Shown: positions 46,725 to 59,370, counted from the stretch's first letter. The stretch: DNA of 64,000 nt from Eledone cirrhosa (GCA_964016885.1 OZ024740.1:198096582-198160581); one strand, 5' to 3'. A program made the numbers and translations. Notes: generated by a model not told the origin, from the sequence alone.

Positions 46725-47175
46725 AGACATATCGGCCATGAAATGGTATTCAAATTTGGTTTCCATTTCAAAATTCTGTGCATATGAAATATATGTCTAC
46801 TGACGAGGCCGATACGTGTGTCCGTATATAATCATTTGTATATAAAAAGAAAAAAATATTCCTATTTATATTAGCATCACAGCGCTGTCTAATGAAGCGA
46901 AACACATACAGCGTGAGAATGCATCAATTGCGGAGTACAGAAGCGAGTTCGAAATATTTTATATAATATTTCTTCTGTCTGTTCATTTACACGCTTCTTT
47001 CCAGACACAAATTATAACTTAACACATAAATTCTACAACGAGATGCATTTAAATTTATCCTTGTATGTATAACATACTATTACTGCTTCACTAAGCTTCA
47101 TATATATCAATTTGAAAAATTGATTATTTCAGTTTGGACGAATATTCAGCATCTACATATCAAACGTCGACCTAT
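46725..47175. other. AT-rich sequence, no gene seen
   Basis: Nothing recognised. Confidence 0.4.
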
Positions 47176-47177
47176 GC

Positions 47178-47748
<571 letters not shown>

Positions 47749-47749
47749 T

Positions 47750-48010
47750 AGCTGACGTACCCAGCTTCGCCCGGGTAAACAGATGATAAGAGAAGACAGG
47801 TAAAAGAGAAAATGACTGTATTGGATGGATGTCTGATTAAAGCATGAGGCGAGTCCAGAGTCTCTGTGTAATACAAAAAAACAGTAAAAAGATCTTCCAG
47901 ATATACCAGATTCTTCCATTGTATCGTTTGTGCATAGTATATGGACAATTCTAGGTGCTCCCACATAGAATAGTGACCTCTAGGAGATGGTTCATCTACT
48001 GCCTGACTGT
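47750..48010 (-). mobile_element. Helitron 3' end fragment
   Basis: Inverse of TACCCGGGCGAAGCTGGGTA then CGTCAGCTAGT: a GC-rich hairpin (TACCC with GGGTA) followed after six bases by CTAG and T, the standard Helitron terminus. The matching TC end was not found, so only the right end is called. The inner boundary is arbitrary. Confidence 0.55.
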
Positions 48011-48515
48011 AAAACGTGTATCATTGCATAGACGTGGTTGTTCCACGTTTCTCAAAAGGATGATGGAAGTTACAATCTTTTATATTGTATGTAGATATAG
48101 ATATAGGTAATTAATATAAAAGATGTCCGTCAATGTAAAAAAGGTCCCTATTTACTTAAATGGTTTATACAAATGCCAAATTAAGATGGATATGGATAAC
48201 ATGCTTATCTATAAGTGGTCAGCTATAATAATAAAACAACACATTATATGACACAAACATTTATTCAGTAATTTCCAGGCTCTTAGCCACTGAGTAATAG
48301 ACAGTCAATATTGCCCAGAGTTCAACTCGGGGAGGTGGCCTGGTTTGAACTCCAAATGGCGGATCCTTCTACTTCGAAAATAGAATCGTTTTTCAATATT
48401 ACTCTAGCCCTGGCCGGCCATAGGATCCAACCTTTTTAGACTTTCTTCCCCATAAATGCACACACAAACACACATTTACACACATGTATATGCAAATACA
48501 CATTTTGTGTAGTAC
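48011..48515. other. Noncoding sequence
   Basis: May include the rest of the Helitron. No gene or other repeat seen. Confidence 0.4.
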
Positions 48516-48517
48516 AT

Positions 48518-48706
48518 AATTGTTTCTACTTTAGGCACAAGGCCAGCAATTACCCAGTGCATTACTGGTACTTTATTTTATCGACCCCGTAAGGATGAAA
48601 GGCAAAGTCAACCTCGGCGGGATTTGAACTCAGATCGTAAAGGGACGTAACTATGCTGGAAAGCATGGCGTCCGACCCTCTACCGATACTGCCAATCCAC
48701 CGCCCA
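48518..48706 (-). mobile_element. Full-length octopus SINE, inverted
   Basis: From AATTGTTTCTACTTTAGGCA through GATTTGAACTCAGATCG to the inverted head ACCGATACTGCCAATCC. Nearly unchanged, so a young copy. Confidence 0.9.
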
Positions 48707-48719
48707 TTTAGAGTAGTAC

Positions 48720-49450
48720 ATAATAATATATAAACATGAGAACTTCAACCACCTTTCCGTCTCACTATGTAACTCACCTATTTCTCGTCCCGTATTTGTA
48801 AGCACATAATCTATATTTATTTATCAGTCTTGTTATACACACACGCACTGAGACATACATAAATACAGACACTGTGGCATACATACAAACATACATACAT
48901 ATATACATACATTCAGACAGAAACAGACACAGACACACACGCATACTGAGAATACATACATACATACAGACAGACAGGAACACTCACAGAAATAAACACA
49001 GACACAGACACACATACTGAGACATACATACTTACATACATACAGACATATAGATACGCACACACACACACACACATCCACATACACACAGAAACAGACA
49101 TAGTCACATGTATGTTGAGTGTAAACGCACTGAATAGAGTCGAATTTGATCATGCTTCTCTTACGTGCCGATTAAAATGTGTAAAACATTTCAAATATGG
49201 GCATGAATAAATGTGAATTAATAGCGAAGGAATTCACAAAGCGGTGTTATTTCTTCTACAGTGTAATAAATGTTAACCCTTAACGTGTTGTACCACATGG
49301 AACAGTATTAACCAGACATTCTTTAACAGCAGAAAACACCACTATGATTGCACAACAGTAAACACTTACAACCTTGCATTACACATTTCAAATAAAAACT
49401 TGTTTGTACAGATGTTCTACTGAATTACCTGCTATAAATACTATTACTAT
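48720..49450. other. CA/TACA-rich noncoding sequence
   Basis: 48835-49100 has irregular ACATAC, ACAGACA and CACACA units. The remainder shows nothing recognisable. Confidence 0.5.
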
Positions 49451-49464
49451 TATTAGCGTAAAAA

Positions 49465-50045
49465 ATTATTAATGGTAGAGCGTCGGACAGCATGCTTTGT
49501 GGCATAGAGTTTCAGCCCGGTGTGTTCTGGTTTCAAATCCCGCCGATATTAGTTTTGCCTTTCATTTTTACGGCGTCGATAAAATAATGTACCAGTAATG
49601 CATTGGAGTCGATTTAATCGACTTTTCTCTCACTCAAAATTGTTAGCCATGGGCCTAAATCAAAAACCATTACTATAAAAATATAACTGGTAGAGCGTTG
49701 GAAAACATGCTTTGAAGATATAGTTACAGCCCTTTATGTTCTGAGATCAAATCCCGCCGTAGCTAGTTTTGCCTTGCATCCTACGGGGGTCGATAACATG
49801 AAGTACCAGTAACGCACAGGTGTCGATCTAGTCAACTTTCCCCTCCCTCATGATTGTTGCCCTTGTGCCTAAATAATAAGCCATTATTTAGGGCGCTGGA
49901 TTGGCAGTATCGGTAGCGCGTCAGACCACATGATTTGTGGCATATAGTTACGGCCCGTTACGTTCTGAGTTTAAATTCCTCCGAGGTTAGCTTTGTCTTT
50001 AATCCTTTCAGAGTCGATAAAATATTGTACCAGTGACGTACAATG
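49465..50045 (+). mobile_element. Three old octopus SINEs in tandem
   Basis: Copies at 49465-49680, 49686-49885 and 49890-50040 all run in the same direction. Each starts near a box-A-like (T)GGTAG(A/C)GCGT and carries TTCAAAT- or ATCAAAT-type box B and the GATAAAAT body. The first two contain GTCGATTTAATCGACTT or its derivative. They are mutually diverged, so serial insertion is likelier than recent tandem duplication. Confidence 0.8.
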
Positions 50046-50199
50046 AGCATCCTCATATATTAAAACCTTTGTGAAACTTATTTTCACATTTAAATCGATT
50101 TTGACGGTGATGCTGGAGAGAGTAGAGTTGTGTTTTTCTTGTCAACGCCAGTAATCAAGACCTCTCATGTCCTGTATATTCTTTTTTTATTTCATCGAT

Positions 50200-50350
50200 A
50201 TTGCTCCAGAGTTTGATTTTCAGTCAATCCTTTAGCTAATTTATTACTCTATCTAATATTTTTTGCTCATACGTCCTCTGTCTGATTAAGAAAGGCAGAT
50301 AAAATCTAGTTGTTGGTTTTTTTCTCAAAGTCGTTTTTATGGGGTTTCTA
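50200..50350 (-). mobile_element. Penelope-like RT relic, second copy
   Basis: The DNA from GCTAATTTATTACTCTATCT to TTTCTCAAAGTCGTTTTTAT parallels 43890-44000. It therefore represents the same PLE block, too decayed to translate. Confidence 0.5.
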
Positions 50351-50985
50351 AAGTCCACAATAAAAGTTCTCATCTTATTGTCAAATCTAGAGAGTTCCGT
50401 TTAAAAATGCAGATCATGCAACAGAAAAATAAATCTTTTTGTTGATACGATGTGTGTATGATAAAATAAACAGCATGGATAGAAGGATGAAAGAAGACAA
50501 ATAAAATATAATAATGGTTTAGTGGACATCAAGCTGTGGTGTCTGTCCTAAATAGAAAGCTAATCATTGCTATGGTAAAATTAAATGAATAAATATTGTC
50601 TCTGATCGAGGCGAAGCTAGAGTGTATTTGAATTTATATAAAAATGAGAAAACTGGCCGCTAGAATAACTATTAAAAGAGCCCAGTGCTCTCAATGACAG
50701 CGATGGGAAAGATGCCTAAGAAGAAAGCGACCAGCGGCCAGTGGTCGGCAGAGAGACTAATAACAAGGTGGGTGACAGGCAGGTGTATGTGTGTGAAATA
50801 ATTTACAGGTAACCGCAATATTTTCAGTACTTCCTCTGCTGGTGGGTAACAGGCAGATACAATATAAAAAAGATTTTCCTCTTAATTTTCTTATTTAATT
50901 CTCTGATCCATATCTCAAAACTACAACTGCCTATGAATTTATGGCAGAGATTTTATTGCTTTCATCATTATAATAACTAGCGGCA
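50351..50985. other. AT-rich sequence, no gene seen
   Basis: Nothing recognised. Confidence 0.4.
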
Positions 50986-50987
50986 GT

Positions 50988-51192
50988 AGCGGTAGAGCGT
51001 CGGACAACATGCTTTTACGGTATAGTGTTACGACCCTTTATGTTCTAAGTTCAAATTCTACCGAGCTTAGCTTTACCTTTGATCTTTACGGGATCGATAA
51101 AATAAAGCACCAGTAATGCACTGTGGTCAACTTATCGACTTTCCCCTCCCCCAAAATGTTGGCCTTGTGCCTAAAGCAGAAACTATTATTAC
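50988..51192 (+). mobile_element. Octopus SINE, older subfamily
   Basis: AGCGGCAGTAGCGGTAGAGC, GTTCAAATTCTACCGAG, GATAAAATAAAGCACCAG and the inserted TCAACTTATCGACTTTCCCC mark the older form. Confidence 0.8.
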
Positions 51193-51815
51193 TATTTAAA
51201 GTGTTGTTCCCAAAATCATGAGGATTATTGTTTGTAAATATCATCTTGTTTTATTGAATACAAGCTCTGTAAAAGTACATGCATAAACACGTTGATCCAA
51301 TCAAGCATAACACCTAACTAATTGATTAGAAACATTTCCCTCAAATAACACTTTATATTGAGCTGGAAAGACCATGATATGACGACGATGCATTTGTTTG
51401 CATAAACATACGCAATCTTTCACTTCGATATAATTGTAAACGTTATGTAATATTAAAGGGTATCTGTATATGTAAACTTAGCATTCTTAAACATATTTAA
51501 TATATAGGAACATATATGGACAAACAGATAGTTGTTATGGTTTAGATATATACGTATATAAGTAGGTATATATAGTTGCTATTCCACCACCGAAACACTT
51601 GTCAACTTTGTGTGTGAAAATGGGAGGCAAGTAAGAATATATTAAATTACCATTTCCCAGACAAATCTAGCACAACATGATTTCACATAATACTTTTTTT
51701 TATTATTATTCTGATTTATATTAAATGCATACATATACGCGCGTGCACACGGAGAAACGCACACATTTGTATAAATACACAAACTCCACACGTAATACAT
51801 ACATGCATACACACA
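51193..51815. other. AT-rich sequence, no gene seen
   Basis: Nothing recognised. Confidence 0.4.
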
Positions 51816-51817
51816 CG

Positions 51818-51927
51818 CACACACACACACACATATATATAAGTACATATATATATAAGTACACATATATATAAGTATATATATATGTATGTTTATTAAA
51901 ATATGTATGTATATATGTATACATATG

Positions 51928-51964
<37 letters not shown>

Positions 51965-52139
51965 GTATATATGTATATATATATGTATATATGTATATAT
52001 ATATGTATATATGTATATATATATGTATATATGTATATATATATGTATATATAAGTATATATAAAATTATATATATATATATTTAAGTATATATATAAGT
52101 CTATATATATATATATATGTATATAAGTATATATATGTC

Positions 52140-52170
<31 letters not shown>

Positions 52171-52205
52171 GTATATATATATGTATATATATGAACATAT
52201 ATATT
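51818..52205. repeat. TATG/AT higher-order satellite-like array
   Basis: After CA repeats, units of ATATATATATGTATATATGT (about 20-22 bp) repeat several times between 51930 and 52050, flanked by TATAAG-containing variants. It is a minisatellite made of microsatellite words. Confidence 0.9.
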
Positions 52206-53310
52206 TTACAAATATTCATAAATTGATGCATACTTGTTTGTGATGAAGAAGAAGGAAGTATAATGGCAGTCGTATATTCATGGGCGCATTATTTTCCTAT
52301 TTTATATACTTGATAACTTTTCCTAAATCCTCTCTCTGGCATATCTAGGGTTTCGTAAGTTTTTTAGTAGAAAATAATGTGAAAATCGAACAGCAATAGC
52401 AGTGATAAATGAAAAATCGATAGTGTGCTTCATGAATAAAATAATTATTGAGCTCACAGACATTTTAGATTCACCTTCGGTCTCTGTATCAATTCTCTGC
52501 TTAAAAGTTTTCTATCTCTGCATTTTATTTTACTCTCCCCCCCCCCACACACACATATATATATATGTGTGTGTGCTCCCGTACGCGATTATTTGTGCAC
52601 GTATGCCTGTACTAAAATACAAATATAATCATTTACACATTAAAGGCTTGTTTGGTTGTGGTTCGATTTTGACCAGGTTCATCTCTTCATTAAGTAAGTT
52701 GTTGGTTTCTGGAAGTGTTTGAATTTGGTTAATGTATAATTACAAAATCAGTTCTGGTTTTGACGAGTATTATATTTCAGTGAGAACATCTGTAGTATAT
52801 TTGAGTACAAACCCTGTTGAATGGACATAATACTGTTTTCATTAGGTTCTACTAGTTGATGCTATATGGTTGGAGTTAATTGGCGGCTGTTCTGATTATG
52901 GTTGGGTGCAATACTAATTCCATAAGATGATATTGGTCTCTGCAGATATACAGAAACCAGGTAATATGGCGACAGTAACCAGATTATAACCTCCAACCCT
53001 TTATCAGTAATTAGTATATATTTTATTGTTATTAACCATAGGTCTGTTTCGATTAAAGATCTGAAGGAGGGGATTAGTTCTATTTACTTCGCATCTAATG
53101 TACTATGTGAACAGTATAATACACTACAATACGAGTGGCAAAATGGAAACGACAAAGACAGAGAGGAAAAAGAAGAAAAAGTAAAAAAGAAACCAAACAA
53201 CAGAAGAAAGGAAACGTGGAGACGGTGCAACAGACTTTACACCCTAATGTGAGCAGTATACCTTAGCTGTGACCCACGGACAACATGACAAAGTTATTGA
53301 CGCAGAGAAT
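52206..53310. other. AT-rich sequence, no gene seen
   Basis: Nothing recognised apart from a C-run with CACACA near 52540. Confidence 0.4.
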
Positions 53311-53611
53311 GGACAGTGACACCTGACAGCAGCCTTACTACATCACAGGACTCCTTCCTCAGGCTGCCTGTCATCTTTGCCCTTTTGCGAAATATAAACA
53401 GCGTTGTCAGAACAGTGGGGACTGTGGGCATCTACGGTCTCAACGGTGGTCACGGGATGAAGTAGTGAGTCAAGCACCGATATTTGGTTATCTTCCTCTC
53501 CTTCTATGCAAACAAGGAGAGGAAGCTAACCAAATATCGGTTAGGGCAATAAACAGATATGGTTGGATACATATACACACATACAATCAAATACACACAG
53601 ACCCACCCACC

Positions 53612-53645
<34 letters not shown>

Positions 53646-53649
<4 letters not shown>

Positions 53650-53905
53650 CACATATGCTTGTATGAAAATAACCATAATAATTGTTTCTACTTTAGGCAC
53701 AAGGCCAGCAATTACCCAGTGCATTACTGGTACTTTATTTTATCGACCCCGTAAGGATGAAAGGCAAAGTCAACCTCGGCGGGATTGACTTTGCCTTTCA
53801 TCCTTACGGCGTCGATAAAATAAAGTACCAGTAATGCACTGTGTAATTGCTGACCTTGTGCCTAAAGTAGAAACAATTATTATGGTTATTTTCATACACG
53901 CATAT
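53646..53905. repeat. Palindrome made of two inverted SINE 3' halves
   Basis: The inverse SINE body (53683-53785) meets a forward body (53787-53880) at GGCGGGATTGACTTTGCC, without promoters. The symmetry continues past both SINE tails into the flank: TGAAAATAACCATAATAATT on the left mirrors AATTATTATGGTTATTTTCA on the right. The arms differ by only a few bases. Confidence 0.9.
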
Positions 53906-54630
53906 GTGTATATATATGTATATAACCATAATAATAGCAGATAGTCGCTCAATGTAACTAATAGTCGAGAAAATTGGACAATGTTCCCCAGAAGACGGAA
54001 AAAAAAGTAGAGACACGCCTACGAAGAATGGAACCACCCGTCTCTTGGATGTCGGGAAAGTGGCCTAAAATTTCATTTAAAAAATTTCGCTTGGAGCTAA
54101 ATATATTAGCAAAGTATATGACTTAAAATGATTTCGGGAAAAATTGAAATGTGCGCGAACCAACGCATATGAATCTAATATTAAGGGATCGTTATGAATA
54201 GTTGAGAAATTCGGGTAATTTACTCCTGCTGATAGAAGAACAGGGGCACTTTCTATCCATTAGGTGGTTGCCGCCTGTCACCAATTCCGTCTTTTTAGAA
54301 TGTTACACAAATAAAATTAACGGACAAGACAAAATTGGTAACCAATGGCTGTAAAATGTGTTTGTATATGAATGTATATGTATGTACAGGTATGTCCATT
54401 AATAGATAGATTGATATAAGTGTAGACAAAGAAATATTGGGCTATAAATATATGGAGATTATGTATTTATCTGTGTGTTTCTAAGTTTAGTTAAATAAGG
54501 ATTAGTTGTGTTCGTGTGTGTCTGTGTATCTGTATCTGTGTGTGTGTGCGTGTGTATATGTGTGCATTGCGATAATATTAAATCTCAAATTTAACTATAA
54601 TTTCAAAATCAACAATACCATCAAAATGTA
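53906..54630. other. AT-rich sequence, no gene seen
   Basis: Nothing recognised apart from TG-rich stretches near 54500-54560. Confidence 0.4.
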
Positions 54631-54635
54631 GAAGA

Positions 54636-54683
54636 AAAAACAGATGGAGAAGAAGAGGAAAAAGAATAAAAGGAAAGAAAACA

Positions 54684-54746
<63 letters not shown>

Positions 54747-54800
54747 TAATAATAAAAACAGATGGAGAAGAAGAGGAAAAAGAATAAAAGGAAAGGAAAC

Positions 54801-54839
<39 letters not shown>

Positions 54840-54840
54840 T
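54636..54840. repeat. (TAA)n tracts with a 40-bp duplicated spacer
   Basis: AACAGATGGAGAAGAAGAGG ... AAAGGAAAG occurs at 54649-54690 and again at 54757-54796, each followed by (TAA)n (54691-54745 and 54801-54838). Confidence 0.9.
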
Positions 54841-55626
54841 ATTATATCGGCACAAGATCAGTGTCTGCCAACAAAAAATTACCAAGCCAACATAATAAAA
54901 AATGGGTGCAGCCCATTATGCCGTGTATGCAAAAAACAACCAGAGACCATTGACCATATAATTTCAATGTGCAGTCCTATAGCTCCAACCGAATACCTAA
55001 ACAGGCATGACAGAGCTGCACAATACATACATTGGATAATGTGTAAGCATTTTGACCTGCCCCATCAAAAGAATTGGTGGGAGCATCAACCACCTCCCAT
55101 ACTTGAAAAAGATCACATCTCAATCTTGTGGAACTTTAGCATCCAAACAGACCGAAAAATAGATGCAAATAGACCTGATATAATATTGAAGGACTTTCAA
55201 AGGAGGGTATGCCTGCTAATTGATATGTCTGTTCCAATAGACAAGAATGTATCTATAAAAACATTTGAAAAATTGAGCAAGTATAAGGACCTGGAGATAG
55301 AAATTGGAAAAATGTGGAAATTGAGAACTAAAACAATACCAGTGGTTGTAGGCACTCTGGGAATTATACCTAAGGGGTCTAACGACTACTTATCGCAAAT
55401 CCCAGGAAACCCGCGTATAGGAGAAATACACAAGATAGTACTAATGGGAACTGCCCATATACTAAGGAAGATCCTGTCAATATAAGTACATCACAAGTCT
55501 AAACACTAAGGATGCATGTGTGAATATGTATGTTCTTTCTTGAACATGGCGGACCTTGTTGTCTCTTGAGGTCACTGGTTGTGATTTGGTGATAACTCGT
55601 ATAAACATAAAGCAAGATAAATGCAA
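54838..55626 (+). mobile_element. Dong/R4-like LINE, 3' part, inserted in TAA repeats
   Basis: The frame 54838-55485 is open without a start, as expected for a 5'-truncated LINE. It encodes a CCHC-type motif CRVCKKQPETIDHIISMC, then QYIHWIMCKHFDLP, NRPDIILKDFQRR, VCLLIDMSVPIDKNVSIKTF and IPVVVGTLG. RPD ... D ... fits the restriction-like nuclease of R4/Dong elements. About 140 bases of 3' UTR follow and end at another (TAA)n tract (55627). Dong in silkworm is known for TAA-repeat targets. The frame is intact, so the insertion is young. Confidence 0.75.
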
Positions 55627-55690
55627 ATAATAATAATAATAATAATAAGAAGAAGAAGAAGAAAAAGACGAAGAAGGAGAAAAAGAGGTG
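55627..55690. repeat. (TAA)n and (GAA)n at the LINE 3' end
   Basis: Seven TAA units, then GAA-type units. This is the second flank of the LINE insertion. Confidence 0.9.
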
Positions 55691-56280
55691 CAGCGAAGAT
55701 AAATAAAAAACAACAACCAAGAATAGCAAGTAGAACAAAGCAGAAAACAACAACAAAACACATATACAACAATACCAAAAAGGAAATTATTCTTTTAAAT
55801 GCTAAGCAGAAGACCAAATAATAACATCAATAATAACATAAGTAAAATATAAATTTAAATTTAATAAAGAAGAGCTTCTTTAAAAACAACAATCTCATAC
55901 TCGTAAATCATCACGGCTAGTCTACATATAGCAAAAGGGTGATAATTAAATAAACCAGTAGATATTATCACTCTTCCATAAAAACGAAAGTAAAAACAAA
56001 ATATCGAAGTGGACATTCAAATTAAAAATATCGAAATTTATGTTCGATGAATACTTTCATAACGTTTACAGACACTTCCTCCCCCATACACACACATACA
56101 CACACACACAAATATATATATAGATATATATTTCCTTCTATATCGCTAACACCACCAACAAATTGAATGAACCACAGCCAAACCTAAGTTACCAGAGACA
56201 CAATACTAAGTAGACATCCGAAAGACAACGCCCACTGCAAGCAACATGATATATATTTATATATATATACACACACATAC
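55691..56280. other. AT-rich sequence, no gene seen
   Basis: Nothing recognised. Confidence 0.4.
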
Positions 56281-56283
56281 ACA

Positions 56284-56286
<3 letters not shown>

Positions 56287-56372
<86 letters not shown>

Positions 56373-56375
56373 CTG

Positions 56376-56408
<33 letters not shown>

Positions 56409-56410
56409 GG
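56287..56410. repeat. (AT)n with a (CT)n interruption
   Basis: AT units to 56368, CCCTCTGTCTCTCTCTCTCT, then AT to 56408. Confidence 0.97.
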
Positions 56411-56487
56411 GGTCGTGAAGTATGAAATTTGTAGGAAATTGTAGAAAAACGATACAAATCTCTACTAATTTTATACTTGACGACCCA

Positions 56488-56490
<3 letters not shown>
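56409..56490. repeat. Short inverted-repeat element (about 80 bp)
   Basis: GGGGTCGTGAAGTATGAAAT and ATTTTATACTTGACGACCC are inverted, with GTAG and CTAC further in. (AT)n lies on both sides. It is too small to carry anything. Confidence 0.8.
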
Positions 56491-56499
<9 letters not shown>

Positions 56500-56518
<19 letters not shown>

Positions 56519-56743
56519 AGAGAGAATATCTGTGTTTATGTGTCTCTGTGTGAATGTTGTGTTGTGGCTCAGTGTTTTGTTGAGAATGTCTCGACTGCTG
56601 TTAATAAACCACTGGAGATTTATACTCAAGATTATCTCACAAGCCTCCTATTAATCTTAAGAATACAGAAAACCCCCCACAAATACGTTTAATTGTATAT
56701 GAATATATATATATTTGTATACACACACACACGCACACACACA

Positions 56744-56787
<44 letters not shown>

Positions 56788-56921
56788 TTGACGGAACTAG
56801 CATGGGTATTACTGCTATGACCCGTTGCATCTTAGCGTACTCAATAGGTATTGTTAAATAAACTCCCATAGATAATCGGTTCAAGGCACGTAAACGGGTA
56901 CCTTCAATTATTCTCAAACTC

Positions 56922-56967
<46 letters not shown>

Positions 56968-57095
56968 TATATAGAGAAACATGTAATATGTTAATAAATG
57001 TGAGATGAAGCAACACTGATTCCTCCTTCTTTATAGTATTATACTCTGCTCTGCGCGAATATCGAGTGCTCAACCTGCACACCGCCTATGGACGC
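56500..57095. other. Noncoding with several (AT)n and (CA)n tracts
   Basis: Tracts lie at 56500-56520 (TG), 56720-56752 (CA), 56753-56784 (AT) and 56925-56960 (AT). The segment 56785-56920 between AT tracts shows no gene. Confidence 0.5.
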
Positions 57096-57097
57096 TT

Positions 57098-57562
57098 TTA
57101 CCTTGCAACCCTACAACTATATATATATATATATATATACAAGTATATAAATGTATATATACACGCGTATATCAGGTCATTGGCTTTGTTGTGCACAGTG
57201 ACTGATTCACAGTAGCCATTGGAGAATGTTGTGTTACCATCTGCTGTAAAGGAGTCATGCAGGAAAATGGCAGTTTCACCCTTCCTTCTGCTAACACGAT
57301 CCGCGCGGATGATTGTGAAATTACTCACTCTTACTTCGGCCTCCAAGTGGGAGTTGTCAAGGTGGGTCTCAGTAAGAATGAAGAAGGGGATGTGAAATAG
57401 ATGGTTACCAACCCAATCCTCAATGAATTGCATCTTCCATTTCTGTGCATTGATGGATGGGCTGATACCTTCGGTATTGAGTAAAAATGTGGAGGCTAGT
57501 GTGGTGGATGGTTTTAACTGTTGCATGGGGCTTGTTTTGAGATTGTGTGTTAGTGACAGCAA
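57098..57562 (-). mobile_element. APE-type endonuclease fragment of a LINE
   Basis: On the minus strand: LLNTEGISPSINAQKWKMQF, IPFFILTETHLDNSHLEAEV, FTIIRADRVSRRKGETAIFL, then NGYCESVTVHNKANDL. TETHLD with the following R-x-DR block is the N-terminal half of an exonuclease-endonuclease-phosphatase domain of a CR1- or jockey-like LINE. The frame then breaks into (AT)n, so the catalytic His half and the RT are missing. Confidence 0.75.
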
Positions 57563-57885
57563 CGATGGTGTTGGGTGATGGCTAAAATGTTTTTCTGTCT
57601 CTCTTTTGCTAAAAAAGAAAAATTTTCGTGTTCAGTTTTTAATTGGATTTGTGGTTACAACACTGGATAGGGTTGCAGTTCCCTCGTTTGTTCTTGTATC
57701 TGTTGTAATTGTGTCTTTGTGGAAATACTGGAGCACCATTAATTTTGTTGTTGTTGTATTTGTTGTTTTAATCATGTCTTTGTGAGACAGACGACTGGAG
57801 CAGCATTACTGCAGCAGGGGTAGCTTTATTGTGGTTTGTGTGTTGGCATGGAGCCCCTTTACTGTTCGTGCATTGTGTCCCGGGA
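57563..57885. other. T/G-rich noncoding sequence
   Basis: GTTGTTGTATTTGTTGTTTT-like runs. Possible 5' part of the LINE, not provable. Confidence 0.4.
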
Positions 57886-57889
57886 AGAT

Positions 57890-57930
57890 AGGTGAAGGGA
57901 CAGTCAGTCAGGAGACATAGTCTCTCACGT

Positions 57931-57961
<31 letters not shown>

Positions 57962-57990
57962 TCATATATATATATACATATATATATATA

Positions 57991-58083
<93 letters not shown>

Positions 58084-58122
58084 CGTGAGAGACTATGTCT
58101 CCTGACTGACTCTCCCTTCACC
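57890..58122. repeat. 40-bp inverted arms facing each other across (AT)n
   Basis: GGTGAAGGGACAGTCAGTCA ... CTCACGTT (57892-57932) is mirrored at 58083-58122, with one difference (GACAGTC / GAGAGTC). Between the arms lie 150 bases of AT with TTCATATA interruptions. Confidence 0.9.
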
Positions 58123-58176
58123 TTAAAATAATTAAGTCAAATATTTAAAATTTGGCTTTCGTTTATTAAAGATGTA

Positions 58177-58229
58177 CTGCTATATATATTTCGGTGACAG
58201 CCATCCTTGGCTGTGACCTCTTCAGGCAG
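58177..58229 (-). ncRNA. Hammerhead ribozyme candidate downstream of the PLE
   Basis: Minus strand: stem I CTGC (58226-58229) pairs with GCAG (58177-58180). The core is CTGAAGA (58219-58225). Stem II is GGTCACAGCC against GGCTGTCACC with one C-C mismatch. GAAA is at 58189-58192, stem III ATATATAT, cleavage base A at 58181. All hammerhead parts are in the right order and spacing. It lies 3' of the PLE coding remains on the same strand, and its tail reaches (AT)n about 95 bases later. Confidence 0.7.
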
Positions 58230-59090
58230 ACCGAATTGGTGTGGTAGCGACGGGTACACATGTTGTTGAAATGTTTAACTCCGTCAATACTCTGATATGC
58301 CCAGTTCCTGGTTGGGTTGTTATTTCTCTGAGGAACTGGAATCTTATGAATTCGAACAAACAAATTTCGGCGTCAAAGGACACTCTCTCCTTCCATTGAG
58401 AACATTCCTCAGTCAAAAGTCTATAGAAATTTTCCTGAGGCAAGGCAATCTGTTGTGTTTGTTTTTGTTAAGTACAGCTGACCTTGTGTTGGTAGTGGTG
58501 TTGGTGTTAGGGGATCGTTAGCCAGGTCAGCTTTAGTTCGGCTGCGGCTATTTTTAGAAGAATTTGTGTGTGTGTTGGCATCTATCCTGCCACCATATCT
58601 CGTGGTGGTGGTCGGGTGTGGTGGGGGGGGGGGGGGGGGGGGTCCCGAACAGATGAAAGAATAAGATAAAGTAAAATGGAGAAGTAAAAGAATATAAGGC
58701 AATAAAATGAAGAAAATAAAAAAATAAAAAAATAATAAAAAAATTAAAATAATAAAATAATAAAAGAATAAAATAAAATGATAAAATAAAATGCGTGTGT
58801 GATATAACCAATCTCAAAGTTTGAAAGATTGGAAGATATTGACCGAAGTAGAAAGACTGTGTCAGAATCAAGCAGTGCAAAGGATCACAATCTTTACACT
58901 ATCATGATGTGGTGCGTTTTAAGAGCAAATGAGACAAGGGTGGAGTGTAAAACACCAGAACCCGAATGTTAAAATCCGGAAATGCACAGGACTACAGTTC
59001 CTATTTCGGCATAGAGTACATCTGCGTGTATGTCAACTCACATCGTTCCAACCGCACACACACAGGTACAGGCCCAGATGCATCCCCTAT

Positions 59091-59124
<34 letters not shown>

Positions 59125-59370
59125 TATAACCCCCACCCCACACATATATGCACACACCCACACCCACACACACACATGTAAGTATCTGTGAATGTACAAT
59201 CTTAAATAACAGTGTCTATGTATGGACATATGCATAAGTATGTGTTGTCACTGGAGTCGATCGAGTCAGGGGGTGGTTTACCGTGGGCTCGGTATGGTGG
59301 GGCTGCTGTGCTTATAGCTAGAGGGAAGTTTAAATCTCAATGTGTTGTTATTGTCCATATAGCTTGAGGA
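58230..59370. other. Presumed PLE 3' region with a poly-G run and CA repeats
   Basis: 58622-58642 is about 21 G (with one T/C edge). 58650-58800 is A-rich on this strand with AATAAAATAAAATG. 59088-59180 holds CACACA and CCCACAC. It cannot be proven that the PLE extends through all of it. Confidence 0.4.
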
